In this document: positions 20,113 to 29,399 of the stretch, one piece after another | Layout of the letters: each line of letters starts with the position of its first letter | Numbering within the stretch: the first letter of the stretch is position 1 | Assembly: GCA_016708845.1 (NCBI GenBank) | Contig: JADJFB010000001.1 | Coordinates: 124,001 to 188,000 of the forward strand | Reading direction: 5' to 3' | Source of the DNA: Bacteroidota bacterium | Lineage (GTDB): Bacteria; Bacteroidota; Bacteroidia; B-17B0; Aurantibacillaceae | Length of the DNA: 64,000 nt | Program-made: the position numbers and the translations under genes | The notes under the pieces: generated by a model | Told to the model about the DNA's origin: nothing | Seen by the model: the letters and a program-made list of their open reading frames with translations, nothing else | Databases searched by the model: none

Positions 20113-21105
20113 TTATTGGTTGACTATAAACTTCTTAGTAATACTAAGCCCTTCATATAGCAACTCTATAAAATAAATCCCACTATTTAAAGAAGAGATG
20201 TTAATTTCTTCATGCGAGTCGGGTTGATTTAAGTTAATTGTCGAAGCTAATATTTGATTACCATAGATGTCTTTTATGATACAACTTAATTGAGTGTGAT
20301 AATTATTTAACCGAATATATAATACTTTATTAGCTGGATTTGGGAATAAAGAAATTGCATCAGAAATATTATGTTCTTTTAGCCCGACGTTTACGGAATT
20401 TTGGTAATAAAAATTTTGACTAATAGTTGGTGGATTTGATGGGCGAGGAATGAAAATATCTAAAGATTTAGCTATTGGATAATTGCAATTTGGAAGGTAA
20501 TAAATATATGCTGTTACTTGAGAATTGCCTAAAAATTGCGTAGAAGTGTGGCACTCCATTATTGAAACGTATTTAATTCTAGCAACGTTGCTGTATGTGT
20601 TGTTTGGGAGAATTAATGTGCCAAAAGCGTCGAATTTTGCTTTATTAACTTGATTGCCACCAAAGGATACATTTTGAGCAAAGCAAAATGATTTTGTGCT
20701 ATATATGGAGTCGCCATAATTAAAAGGATAATTAAGTACTAGCGGATAATTATATGTACAACTATTTATAAAATTTTCATTTGAAAAACATGAGTCATTG
20801 AAAAAAGAATAATATCCAATTGTGCCATTTATAGAGTCTGAAACTGTATAATTTAAAGCCGATGGATTAATATAGTTATTACTTGTAGTTGTCTTTATAC
20901 TTAAAGATATTGTAGATGTTGGTAGAACTAAAGAATAATCCCAAATTTGGTTAGGCCCCGAGACTCCTTGATTTTGATAATTTGCTTTATTAAGAATAAT
21001 AGTTTCTCCCGCAGTTAACATTGTATTTGCTTTTGTCAATACTGGTTGAGCATTAACAAAATTAATATATAAAATAAGAAATAAAGTAATATTTGAAATT
21101 CTCAT
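20113..21105 (-). CDS. T9SS type A sorting domain protein (exported)
   Basis: A 330-residue protein with a signal peptide (about 1-19, ending VNAQP) and a central beta-rich region with no domain I recognise. The C-terminal T9SS type A sorting domain runs from about 255 to the end (SLFPNPANKVLYIRL, then SGIYFIELLYEG and KKFIVNQ). It is exported across the outer membrane and probably released or attached to the surface. TCTGCGGTTAG motifs lie on both sides of the gene (20038-20048 and 21239-21282). Confidence 0.85.
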   Translation of the reverse strand: MRISNITLFLILYINFVNAQPVLTKANTMLTAGETIILNKANYQNQGVSGPNQIWDYSLVLPTSTISLSIKTTTSNNYINPSALNYTVSDSINGTIGYYSFFNDSCFSNENFINSCTYNYPLVLNYPFNYGDSIYSTKSFCFAQNVSFGGNQVNKAKFDAFGTLILPNNTYSNVARIKYVSIMECHTSTQFLGNSQVTAYIYYLPNCNYPIAKSLDIFIPRPSNPPTISQNFYYQNSVNVGLKEHNISDAISLFPNPANKVLYIRLNNYHTQLSCIIKDIYGNQILASTINLNQPDSHEEINISSLNSGIYFIELLYEGLSITKKFIVNQ

Positions 21106-21238
21106 TGTTAATTAACGAATTATTTAAAAAAATATTGTTAATTAAAGATAGCACATACAATCTAATTTGAAGCATTATTTAACATATTGCCTTAGTGCCA
21201 TAACAAAAATTAAATAAAGTTCATTATAAATTTTTGTG

Positions 21239-21282
21239 TCTGCGGTTAGGTCGATACGTTTTGTGAGTTCTGCGGTTAGGTC
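21239..21282 (+). repeat. Direct repeats of TCTGCGGTTAGGTC in a 347-bp gene-free stretch
   Basis: Two identical 14-mers at 21239-21252 and 21269-21282 (30-bp period). The first 11 bases recur at 20038-20048. The surrounding stretch 21106-21452 has no gene; it is AT-rich, and its right end (21405-21440) is more GC-rich and unexplained. Confidence 0.55.
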
Positions 21283-21452
21283 AACCGAGTTTAGTGAGGT
21301 CAACACGTTTAGTTTTTTGTATTGTAATTGTCGCCACGAAATGTTGGTGTAAACTAAAAGTAGTTGAACATTGTTGTTGACGATAGAGTTTCTAATTAGT
21401 TGTCCAACGATGCGGCATAACGTGTAAATTAGAGGTGTGCGGATTAATAGAT

Positions 21453-22157
21453 TTAGTAAGGATTTTCAGTAATAAATTCTTCTGGTGTTTTAGCATCTTC
21501 AATCGAAAAGTGTCCAATTTTAGTGCGACATAAAGTGTCTAAATAAGCGCCGCTGTTTAAGGCTAGTCCAAAATCGCGAGCAATACTTCTGATATATGTT
21601 CCTTTAGTGCATGCAATTCTAAAATCAACTAAAGGCAGTTCGCAACGCGTTATTTCAAATTCCAGTATTTCAATTGGTCTTGCTTTTAATTCTATTTCTT
21701 CGCCAACACGTGCTAATTTATATAAACGTTTGCCGTCAACTTTTACAGCACTAAACATAGGAGGCACTTGTTCTTGCTTTCCTATAAAGGATTTAGCGGT
21801 TTCTAAAACCAATTCTTCGGTAATGTGTTCTGTTGGATAAGTCGCATCAACTTCTTTTTCTTTATCGTAGCAAGGCGTAGTGGCGCCAATAAAAAAAGTG
21901 CCCGTGTATTCTTTTGGTAAATCTTGAAAAGAAGAAATCTCTTTTGTTTTTTTACCAGTGCAAATAATTAATAAACCCGTTGCTAATGGATCTAAAGTGC
22001 CTGCGTGTCCAATTTTTAAATGAACCAATTTATCATCCAATAATAAAGAAGGATGTTTTTTTAAAGCATGCTTTAGTTTATTGACAGCCTGAAACGACGA
22101 CCAAGTATAAGGTTTGTTGATTAATAATAGTTCGCCGCTGCGGTAATCGGGTGTCAT
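21453..22157 (-). CDS. truB: tRNA pseudouridine(55) synthase TruB
   Basis: A 234-residue enzyme that isomerises U55 of tRNAs. The catalytic Asp lies in GHAGTLDPLATGLL (about residues 51-64). KPYTWSSFQAVN near the N terminus and CTKGTYIRSIARDFG near residue 185 are conserved. It is short compared with E. coli TruB because the C-terminal PUA domain is missing, which is usual in Bacteroidota. Confidence 0.96.
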   Translation of the reverse strand: MTPDYRSGELLLINKPYTWSSFQAVNKLKHALKKHPSLLLDDKLVHLKIGHAGTLDPLATGLLIICTGKKTKEISSFQDLPKEYTGTFFIGATTPCYDKEKEVDATYPTEHITEELVLETAKSFIGKQEQVPPMFSAVKVDGKRLYKLARVGEEIELKARPIEILEFEITRCELPLVDFRIACTKGTYIRSIARDFGLALNSGAYLDTLCRTKIGHFSIEDAKTPEEFITENPY

Positions 22158-22174
22158 GGCGGCAAAGATAAGGT

Positions 22175-23734
22175 TTATTCTTTAATAAATTTTTGACTAA
22201 ATTCTCCTTGATCGGTTTTTACTTTAATGAAATAAAGACCAGAATTTAATTTTGAAACATCAATGATGGTGTTTGTTATACTTGTTAATACTTTTTTACT
22301 ATTGATGTCGTATATAGAAACCTCTTCTATGTTATTAGATGATGTAATATTTATAATATTATTGGATGGATTTGGATAGATATTTAATTCTTCTTTTTCA
22401 GAACTGTTTTCATTAAGATTAAGCACGGTACAATAATTTGAACCAATTGTAAAATTTAGTATCGGGGTGACATTAATAGCTTTGTCTTGCAATAAATATG
22501 GCGCGATGGATTTTTTTGACAAAAGAGTATCGCTACTAATTAAACCTGCATTATTAGTAATTGTAATTGAAGACGTGGTAGCGCAGTTTGAATATAAAGT
22601 AGAATCTAAAATAGTTATTGAAAGAGGATTTGATGGGAATCCATTTCCAACAACCGTGTAGAAATAAGTGTTATTATATAAGGCTTGAAGATTTGCTTGT
22701 TTATATACGCCAGAATAGTTTAGTAGCGTAGATCTAAAGCCATTATGAACTCCATTGGAATCTAGTTTGTAATTATTATTAGAGAATTGATAATAGTAAC
22801 TACCCGAATATAGCAGAGGCGATGTATTAAATAGTACGTTTTTATTTCTATCTTCTTCGAAGCTTGTAATTATATATGGGTATGTGCAACAACCAAATTT
22901 TTTATTCCATATGATAATTCCATTTCTATGTTTTCTAATTGAATAAAATCTTGCGCCAGATGTAGGGCCGTTCATTGAATGAACAGTAATTGAATAGTAT
23001 GTGCTTTCATCATATTTTGATTGATAAAACCAGCTGTCATTTACTCCCCAAAGTTTAGGATAGTCATTATAAAAATTTTGTAGGCTGAAAGTATCTAATG
23101 TTTCATTGTATTCAAAATGCCCAATTCCAGAGCTTTCAAAAGCATGCCAAGTAAATGCATACGAATAATACCCCAAAGAATCTTGCAAAATGGTTGTTTT
23201 AGATAAATCGGCTATAAGCCCCATATTACTTTGAATATGTTTAAAATAATACATATTGCCCAAGGTGTCTAATTTAATAATACCTAAATTGCATGATGCC
23301 ATAAGGTCATTATTTCTATCTAGTAATAATTTATAAAAGTTAATACTTAAATTCAAAGAACTATTATCAGCTGTTTTACACCACTCCAAATCCCCACTTG
23401 CATCAATTTTACCTACATACTTAGTTCTCATAGGGAAATTCGACTGGCTGTAAAGACTAATTGTATCTGAAGCAATAAAATAAAGGCTTCCGTTTTTTGA
23501 TAATAAGATACTAAAGAAAGAAATGCCATTATAAGTTTTAACCCATATAGGATTGAAGTTTTTATCTACTTTTTCAATTTGACTATTGTGAAACATATAG
23601 ATGTTGGAATCTACGTCAATAACAAATGTTCCTTCGTTTCCTGTTGAGGCATTTAGGTATGGATAATTCTGTGCCTTTAATGAACTAAAAGCAACGATAA
23701 AAAACAAGAAAATAAAAAGTAAATGTATCTTCAT
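22175..23734 (-). CDS. T9SS type A sorting domain protein with beta-propeller-like repeats
   Basis: A 519-residue protein with a signal peptide (to about residue 21, SSLKAQN). Repeated strands of the form IYMFHNSQIEKVDKNFNPIW and LYFIASDTISLY suggest a beta-propeller. The C-terminal sorting domain covers about the last 75 residues (LNIYPNPSNNIINI, then SGLYFIKVKTDQGEFSQKF). It is an exported or surface protein with unknown ligand. It lies 17 bases upstream of truB, but co-transcription looks incidental. Confidence 0.83.
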   Translation of the reverse strand: MKIHLLFIFLFFIVAFSSLKAQNYPYLNASTGNEGTFVIDVDSNIYMFHNSQIEKVDKNFNPIWVKTYNGISFFSILLSKNGSLYFIASDTISLYSQSNFPMRTKYVGKIDASGDLEWCKTADNSSLNLSINFYKLLLDRNNDLMASCNLGIIKLDTLGNMYYFKHIQSNMGLIADLSKTTILQDSLGYYSYAFTWHAFESSGIGHFEYNETLDTFSLQNFYNDYPKLWGVNDSWFYQSKYDESTYYSITVHSMNGPTSGARFYSIRKHRNGIIIWNKKFGCCTYPYIITSFEEDRNKNVLFNTSPLLYSGSYYYQFSNNNYKLDSNGVHNGFRSTLLNYSGVYKQANLQALYNNTYFYTVVGNGFPSNPLSITILDSTLYSNCATTSSITITNNAGLISSDTLLSKKSIAPYLLQDKAINVTPILNFTIGSNYCTVLNLNENSSEKEELNIYPNPSNNIINITSSNNIEEVSIYDINSKKVLTSITNTIIDVSKLNSGLYFIKVKTDQGEFSQKFIKE

Positions 23735-23779
23735 ATATAAACAATTTTACTGTTAGTATGAAGATACAAAAAATAAATG

Positions 23780-23806
23780 AGATGCTGAAAATAAGTTCAG
23801 CAAGAC
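23780..23806 (-). terminator. Terminator of ribBA; dispersed GATGCTG-type element, copy 2
   Basis: Read on the minus strand this is GTCTTGCTGAACTT...TTCAGCATCT, starting 7 bases after the ribBA stop and followed by a T-rich stretch. It has the same sequence plan and the same position after the stop as the element after the pirin gene (5921-5946). Confidence 0.7.
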
Positions 23807-23812
23807 TATAAA

Positions 23813-25018
23813 TTAAATACTATGTCCCATTTTATCTTTCTTGGTCTGCATATACTTTTCGTTATGCGGATTGGATTGAATAATGATAGGAACATTCTCT
23901 ACTACCTCTAAACCATAACCAATTAAACCAACACGTTTTACAGGATTATTAGAAATTAATTTCATTTTGCTAATTCCTAAATCTCTAATAATTTGGGCAC
24001 CAACACCGTAATCACGTTCATCCATTTTAAAACCTAATTCTAAATTAGCTTCTACTGTATCGCGACCTTGTTCTTGTAATTTATAAGCTTTTAATTTATT
24101 TAATAAGCCAATGCCTCTGCCTTCTTGGTTCATATATACAATGGCACCTTTACCTTCTTTTTCAATCAATTCCATTGCTTTGTGTAATTGAGGACCGCAA
24201 TCACAACGGCAAGAACCAAAAATATCACCCGTAACACAAGATGAATGTACTCGCACTAAAACAGGTTCGTCTTTATTCCATTCACCTTTTATAAGGGCCA
24301 TGTGTTCTTCACCATTTGTATCAACTTTATAGGCAATTAATTTAAAATCGCCCCATTGAGTTGGCATATCCACTTCTACCTGACGAGTCACAATGCTTTC
24401 TTTACTTAAACGGTAAGAAATTAAATCTTTAATGGTTACAATTTTTAAATCAAATTGTTTGGCCACTTTTATTAAATCAGGTAAACGAGCCATGGTGCCG
24501 TCTTCGTTTAATACTTCCACTAAAGCACCACAAGGTTCAAATCCGGCTAAGCGTGCAAAATCAATCGTTGCTTCGGTATGTCCTGTGCGACGTAAAACCC
24601 CACCTGTTTTTGCAATTAAAGGAAATATATGGCCAGGTCTTCCAAAATCAGAAGCCTTCATATTAGGGTCAATTAATGCCTGAACAGTTTTTGAACGATC
24701 AGACGTAGAAATTCCAGTCGTGCACCCATAACCCAACAAATCAACCGAAACCGTAAATGCTGTTTCATGTAAAGCGGTATTAGAGGTTACCATTAATTCT
24801 AATTTCAACTCTCTAGCTTTTTCTTCGGTAACAGCGGCGCAAATTAAACCACGACCGTGAGTTGCCATAAAGTTGATAATTTCAGGAGTTACATTGCGAG
24901 CGGCCGTTAAAAAGTCACCTTCATTTTCTCTGTCTTCATCATCTACAACAATAATAACTTTCCCTGCTTTTATATCAGCAATGGCTTCTTCGATGGTATT
25001 TACTTTAATTGTTTCCAT
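23813..25018 (-). CDS. ribBA: Bifunctional DHBP synthase / GTP cyclohydrolase II
   Basis: About 401 residues, fusing the two entry enzymes of riboflavin synthesis. The N-terminal half (about 1-200) makes 3,4-dihydroxy-2-butanone 4-phosphate, with DDEDRENEGDF and the later GHTEATIDFARLAG. The C-terminal half opens the GTP ring, with zinc ligands in CVTGDIFGSCRCDCG, then NQEGRGIGL and NNPVKRVGL. A TTG seven codons upstream (25039) is in frame, but the ATG at 25016-25018 gives the family's usual start (METIKV) and is preferred. It ends at a terminator repeat. Confidence 0.96.
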   Translation of the reverse strand: METIKVNTIEEAIADIKAGKVIIVVDDEDRENEGDFLTAARNVTPEIINFMATHGRGLICAAVTEEKARELKLELMVTSNTALHETAFTVSVDLLGYGCTTGISTSDRSKTVQALIDPNMKASDFGRPGHIFPLIAKTGGVLRRTGHTEATIDFARLAGFEPCGALVEVLNEDGTMARLPDLIKVAKQFDLKIVTIKDLISYRLSKESIVTRQVEVDMPTQWGDFKLIAYKVDTNGEEHMALIKGEWNKDEPVLVRVHSSCVTGDIFGSCRCDCGPQLHKAMELIEKEGKGAIVYMNQEGRGIGLLNKLKAYKLQEQGRDTVEANLELGFKMDERDYGVGAQIIRDLGISKMKLISNNPVKRVGLIGYGLEVVENVPIIIQSNPHNEKYMQTKKDKMGHSI

Positions 25019-25056
25019 GATTCTTGATTTGCGAGGCAAATTTACGGATTTAATGG

Positions 25057-25521
25057 CTATTTACGGAAAAAGTCGTCTACAACTTTCGTTCTATAGGTAA
25101 AAATTTCCTCAATACGCTTTCTCACAAATAATTTATGAGCAATTGTCCCTAAAATCCCAAATGGAAGCACATAATTCACTTCATCATTCATTTCAACACC
25201 AGTAGCTGTTTTTTTAAATGAATGGCGGTGATGCCATAGTTTATAAGGTCCAAAGCGTTGTTCATCAATAAAGTATTCTCCATCTTTTACATGTGTAATT
25301 TCTGTCATCCATTTTACAGGAATACCTAGCATGGGTTTAAGAATGTACGTGATGATTTGCCCAGCATACATTTTCTCCCCATCTTTTTTATCGGATGTAA
25401 TGATAAAGCCCATATCGGGAGGTGTTATTTTTGCTAGGTTATTTGGTGACGAAAAAAAATCCCAAGCTTCTTGTAAACTAATAGGTAAATGTTGAGTACT
25501 CTTAATGCTATAGAAGTTCAT
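25057..25521 (-). CDS. SRPBCC family protein
   Basis: A 154-residue single-domain protein of the START/Bet v 1-like fold (polyketide cyclase-related ligand-binding family). It shows the N-terminal Leu-Pro-Ile-Ser-x-x-x-AWDFFSSPNNLAKITPP pattern, a central KWMTEITHV and a C-terminal amphipathic helix. It probably binds a hydrophobic ligand; none is identifiable. It lies upstream of ribBA on the same strand, 38 bases away, and diverges from the NUDIX gene. Confidence 0.85.
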   Translation of the reverse strand: MNFYSIKSTQHLPISLQEAWDFFSSPNNLAKITPPDMGFIITSDKKDGEKMYAGQIITYILKPMLGIPVKWMTEITHVKDGEYFIDEQRFGPYKLWHHRHSFKKTATGVEMNDEVNYVLPFGILGTIAHKLFVRKRIEEIFTYRTKVVDDFFRK

Positions 25522-25571
25522 AATGTTATATCTTTACGTAATACTAAATGTAAGACAATTAAATCGGTGCA

Positions 25572-26198
25572 ATGTTTCAATTATTCATTAATAATTTAAA
25601 AACCAATTTACAAAAGCCATTACCGGGCGAAGAAGCTCAGTTTGAAATGGCTCATGTAAAGCGCGAGAAAGTATTGTCTAATTCCTACGAGTCACAAAAT
25701 TATCGACCAAGCGCAGTATTGATTTTATTATACCCAAACGAACAAAATCAAACTTCTGTTTTATTGATTGAGCGCATGACTTATAACGGACACCATAGCG
25801 GACAAATAGCTTTTCCAGGCGGTAAAGTTGAACCAGGTGATATTGATTTAGAAGCAACGGCTTTACGCGAATTTTTTGAAGAAACTGGTTCGGATGTAAC
25901 ACCTACTGTTATTGGTAAATTAACACCTGTGTATATTCCAGTCAGTAAATTTATGGTGCAACCTTTTGTTTCTTATGTTGAGCAAAAGCCAAATTTTTCG
26001 GCAAGTGCTTATGAAGTCAATGAACTCATTGAATGGGAAATCAATCATTTGTTAAACCCAGACATTATTAAAGAAACAATCTTAGAGCCAACGCCAGGAC
26101 TTAAATTAAAAACACCCTACTTTGATGTACAAGGTAAGGTGCTTTGGGGTGCAACAGCTATGATGCTGAATGAATTAAAAAAAATTATTAGTTCTTAA
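25572..26198 (+). CDS. NUDIX hydrolase, probable CoA pyrophosphatase
   Basis: A 208-residue enzyme. The NUDIX box GGKVEP..., ending LREFFEETGS (about residues 82-104), has the required Gly, Arg and three Glu residues. The segment just before it, HHSGQIAFPGG, matches the CoA pyrophosphatase (NudL-like) signature, so it likely cleaves CoA to 4'-phosphopantetheine and 3',5'-ADP. It overlaps the asnS stop by 4 bases, convergently. Confidence 0.9.
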   Translation: MFQLFINNLKTNLQKPLPGEEAQFEMAHVKREKVLSNSYESQNYRPSAVLILLYPNEQNQTSVLLIERMTYNGHHSGQIAFPGGKVEPGDIDLEATALREFFEETGSDVTPTVIGKLTPVYIPVSKFMVQPFVSYVEQKPNFSASAYEVNELIEWEINHLLNPDIIKETILEPTPGLKLKTPYFDVQGKVLWGATAMMLNELKKIISS

Positions 26199-27646
26199 AA
26201 CTCGCAATTATTAGGAGTTCTTGGGAAAGCAATGACGTCGCGGATGTTAGTCATGCCCGTTACAAATAATACCAAACGCTCAAAACCTAATCCAAAACCT
26301 GCATGCGGACAAGCACCAAAACGACGCGTATCTAAATACCAACTCATTTCTTCAGTTGGGATGTGCATATCATTCATACGAGCTTCTAATTTCTCTAAAC
26401 GTTCTTCACGTTGAGAACCACCAATAATTTCGCCAATACCAGGGAACAAAATATCCATAGCCGCTACCGTTTTTCCATCATCATTCATACGCATGTAAAA
26501 CGATTTGATGTCTTTAGGATAGTCGGTTAAAATCACTGGTTTTTTAAAATGCTTTTCTACCAAGTAACGCTCGTGTTCGCTTTGCAAATCAGCTCCCCAG
26601 CCTTCAATGATGTATTGGAATTTCTTTTTCTTGTTGTGATTCGATTCACGTAAAATATCGATTGCTTCAGTATAAGTGATTTTAGCAAACTCATTTCCTA
26701 AACAGAAATTTAATTTTTCTAATAAATTTAATTCGCTGCGTTCTGTTTGAGGTTTATTTTTTTCTTCATCTAACAAACGTTGCGATAAAAATTCAATGTC
26801 TTCTTTATTTTTATCTAAAGCATAAGTTATCACATACTTCAACATTTCTTCTGCTAAAGCCATGTTGTCTTGCAAATTATAAAAGGCCATTTCTGGTTCT
26901 ATCATCCAAAACTCCGCTAAGTGACGTGTTGTGTTTGAATTCTCTGCTCTGAATGTTGGTCCGAAAGTATACACGTCGCTAAACGCCATTGCTGCTAATT
27001 CGCCTTCTAATTGCCCTGAAACTGTTAAGTTAGTTGACTTACCGAAGAAATCTTGTTTATAATCAATTTCACCAGCGTCATTTAATGGTGGATTTTTTGG
27101 ATCTAAAGTCGATACACGAAACATTTCACCAGCACCTTCTGCATCGCTGCTAGTAATGATTGGCGTATGCATGTATACAAATCCTTTATCATTAAAAAAT
27201 TTATGAATAGCGTATGCTAATGTATGACGTACTCTGAAAATAGCACCAAACGTACCTGTACGAAAACGTAAGTGTGCAATCTCTCTTAAAAATTCTAAAG
27301 AGTGAGCTTTAGGTTGTAATGGATATGGATTTGGTTTTGAAATATCTGATTCAGCATCACCATATACTTCAATCTCAGAGACAACAATTTCAACCGTTTG
27401 TCCTTTACCTTGCGAAGCGATTAATTTACCTGTAACGCCAATGCAAGCGCCAGGAGTTAAGCGTTTTAGAGTATCTGCATTAAAGGTTTCAAAATTTACA
27501 ACCGCCTGAATATTATTGATGCATGACCCATCGTTGATGGCAATAAATGAATTATTACGAAATGTACGAACCCAACCTTTAACGTTTACCGTTTGGTCGA
27601 TTTGTGTTCCTTTTAAAACTTCTTTAATTTTTGTGCGAGTTGTCAT
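26195..27646 (-). CDS. asnS: Asparagine--tRNA ligase
   Basis: A 483-residue class II aminoacyl-tRNA synthetase. An N-terminal OB-fold anticodon-binding domain covers about 1-110. In the catalytic domain, motif 2 is FRAENSNTTRHLAEFWMIEPE-like (about 237-257; the Asn-specific FRAENSNT is clear) and motif 3 is GFGLGFERLVLFVTG near the C terminus. The final residues RTPNNCEF are typical of AsnRS. It charges tRNA-Asn. Confidence 0.97.
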   Translation of the reverse strand: MTTRTKIKEVLKGTQIDQTVNVKGWVRTFRNNSFIAINDGSCINNIQAVVNFETFNADTLKRLTPGACIGVTGKLIASQGKGQTVEIVVSEIEVYGDAESDISKPNPYPLQPKAHSLEFLREIAHLRFRTGTFGAIFRVRHTLAYAIHKFFNDKGFVYMHTPIITSSDAEGAGEMFRVSTLDPKNPPLNDAGEIDYKQDFFGKSTNLTVSGQLEGELAAMAFSDVYTFGPTFRAENSNTTRHLAEFWMIEPEMAFYNLQDNMALAEEMLKYVITYALDKNKEDIEFLSQRLLDEEKNKPQTERSELNLLEKLNFCLGNEFAKITYTEAIDILRESNHNKKKKFQYIIEGWGADLQSEHERYLVEKHFKKPVILTDYPKDIKSFYMRMNDDGKTVAAMDILFPGIGEIIGGSQREERLEKLEARMNDMHIPTEEMSWYLDTRRFGACPHAGFGLGFERLVLFVTGMTNIRDVIAFPRTPNNCEF

Positions 27647-27837
27647 AATGTGAAATTTGAGGATGTGAAGATAAAGAAAAGTGTGGGTTTTGGAAAGGTT
27701 TTTTGTTGAATTTCGTCATTGAGGCTTTTTGCCCAAGCAATCATATTTATCAGCTAGATTTTGAGATTACTCCCTTCGTTCGCAATAATGCGATCTAAAA
27801 AAACCTTTCCTATCTTTACACTCATAATTTAATTATC

Positions 27838-28467
27838 ATGGAAAACGAACTAGAAATACCTTACACGATATATATTGAAGCAACGCCAAATCCTGCTTCT
27901 ATGAAATTTGTTGCGAATAAAGTTTTAATAAAAGAAAAAGGGGCGACAGCCGAATATAAAAATATCAGTGAAACACAAACAGCTCCTATTGCTAAGCAGT
28001 TATTTCAGTTCCCATTTGTGAAAACGATTTTTATTGCTTCTAACTATATTACTGTTACAAAAACAGATGCAGTAGAGTGGGACGATATTAGTTTGGAGCT
28101 ACGCATTTTCTTAAACGATTATTTAAACAAAGGCAATTTAATTGTTACAGCTTTACCGCAGCAAGAAGTAGCTGTTGATAATACATTTACTGAAAAGAAA
28201 ATCATCAGCACTCAACACGTTGCTGCTAAAGACGAAGTTGAAGCAAAAATTATTGAAATATTGGATCAATATATTCGCCCAGCAGTAGAGTCGGATGGAG
28301 GTATGATTACGTTTAAAGAATTAAAAGAGGGCGTTGTTACGGTGCAAATGCGAGGCGCTTGCAGCGGCTGCCCAAGTAGCACCATGACTTTAAAAGCGGG
28401 CATTGAAGCGTTATTAAAACGTTTATTACCAGATGCTGTGAAAGAAGTGGTGAGCGAAGCGATGTAA
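27838..28467 (+). CDS. NifU/Nfu family iron-sulfur cluster scaffold protein
   Basis: A 209-residue protein. The N-terminal Nfu domain (about 10-95; PNPASMKFV) is followed by the C-terminal NifU domain (about 135-205) with the cluster-ligating CxxC in GACSGCPSST. It carries and delivers Fe-S clusters to target enzymes. It is monocistronic. It meets comF convergently, with a short repeat-like segment between them (28468-28530). Confidence 0.93.
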   Translation: MENELEIPYTIYIEATPNPASMKFVANKVLIKEKGATAEYKNISETQTAPIAKQLFQFPFVKTIFIASNYITVTKTDAVEWDDISLELRIFLNDYLNKGNLIVTALPQQEVAVDNTFTEKKIISTQHVAAKDEVEAKIIEILDQYIRPAVESDGGMITFKELKEGVVTVQMRGACSGCPSSTMTLKAGIEALLKRLLPDAVKEVVSEAM

Positions 28468-28530
28468 TTACCACTGGTTGTTTTCAAAAAAGACTTTTAT
28501 CATGTTCTCTATGCGACTATGTGTTTCATT

Positions 28531-29213
28531 TTACTTATCCGCATAAGCAATACTTAACACACTAATTTGTATTCCTTCTATTTGCTGCAATAACTGACAG
28601 CAAGCTTCAATAGTAGCGCCAGTAGTAATTACATCATCAACAATGACTACATGTTTATTTTTAAATGTTTCTGGAGTAATTAATTCAAATACGTCTTCTA
28701 CATTCTCCCAACGTTCGTATTTACTTTTTTTAGTTTGAGTTTCGGTAAATTCTTTACGAATTAAAACGCTTGTGTTTAAAGGAATATTTAGGCCTTCTGC
28801 TAAACCTCTGGCAAACTCTTCACTTTGGTTATAGCCGCGTATTATAAATTTTTTACTATGAAGAGGAACAGGAATAATAAAATCAGCTTTACTAATGATG
28901 CCGTTTGTTTTTAAATCTTCAGCATACCATTTTCCAACCAATACTGCTAAATCCTTATTATGCTTGTATTTTATAGCGTGTAGTATTTTTTGAATGCTTC
29001 CTTTTTTAGTGAACAAATAAAAACTACTTGCTAGTAATAAAGGAGTTCTTCCATAAAATAGAGTGTCAACAGGGTTACGTTGTTGTTTATGAAAATTGGT
29101 TTTGGTAAATTAGTGTAGCAGTAATTACAAACTTGCTCTTCATGCTTAAACAAAGAATTGCCGCAAGCCACACAATTGCGAGGATAGATTAAAGCAAGGA
29201 AATCGTTTAACAT
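28531..29213 (-). CDS. ComF family phosphoribosyltransferase (one frame break)
   Basis: About 227 residues split into two frames. The N-terminal zinc finger piece (29213 down to about 29080; CVACG and CNYCY) and the phosphoribosyltransferase piece (from about 29076 to 28531; VVIVDDVITTGAT is the PRPP-binding loop) rejoin if one base is restored near 29076. The rejoined linker reads NPVDTLFYGRTPLLLAS, which is typical of ComF. Homologues take part in DNA uptake, but a general role in this species is unproven. The break is a likely sequencing indel. Confidence 0.82.
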
Positions 29214-29399
29214 TTCTTTATAGTAGCTATTAGTTTAAGTAATGCATACGTTGGTAATAGTGCGGCTGATTTTGGCGAAACGGTGCGAACTACAATTTTT
29301 TCGGTGGTACTGCGAGGGCTTTTTGAGCGAGAAAAGAATTGAAGTTGGCGTTTCGTCTTGATTTTTGTTTCTTTTCATCAAGGAAAAAGAAAAGTAAAA

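Noticed and set aside
21385..21445. Integron attC-like site (GTCCAACG ... GGCATAACG)
   Set aside because: One RYYYAAC-like box is present but no matching GTTRRRY partner or paired inner boxes could be placed. No integrase is seen.
23813..25039. TTG at 25039 as the ribBA start
   Set aside because: The ATG at 25018 matches the usual family N terminus. The extra seven residues have no counterpart in the family.
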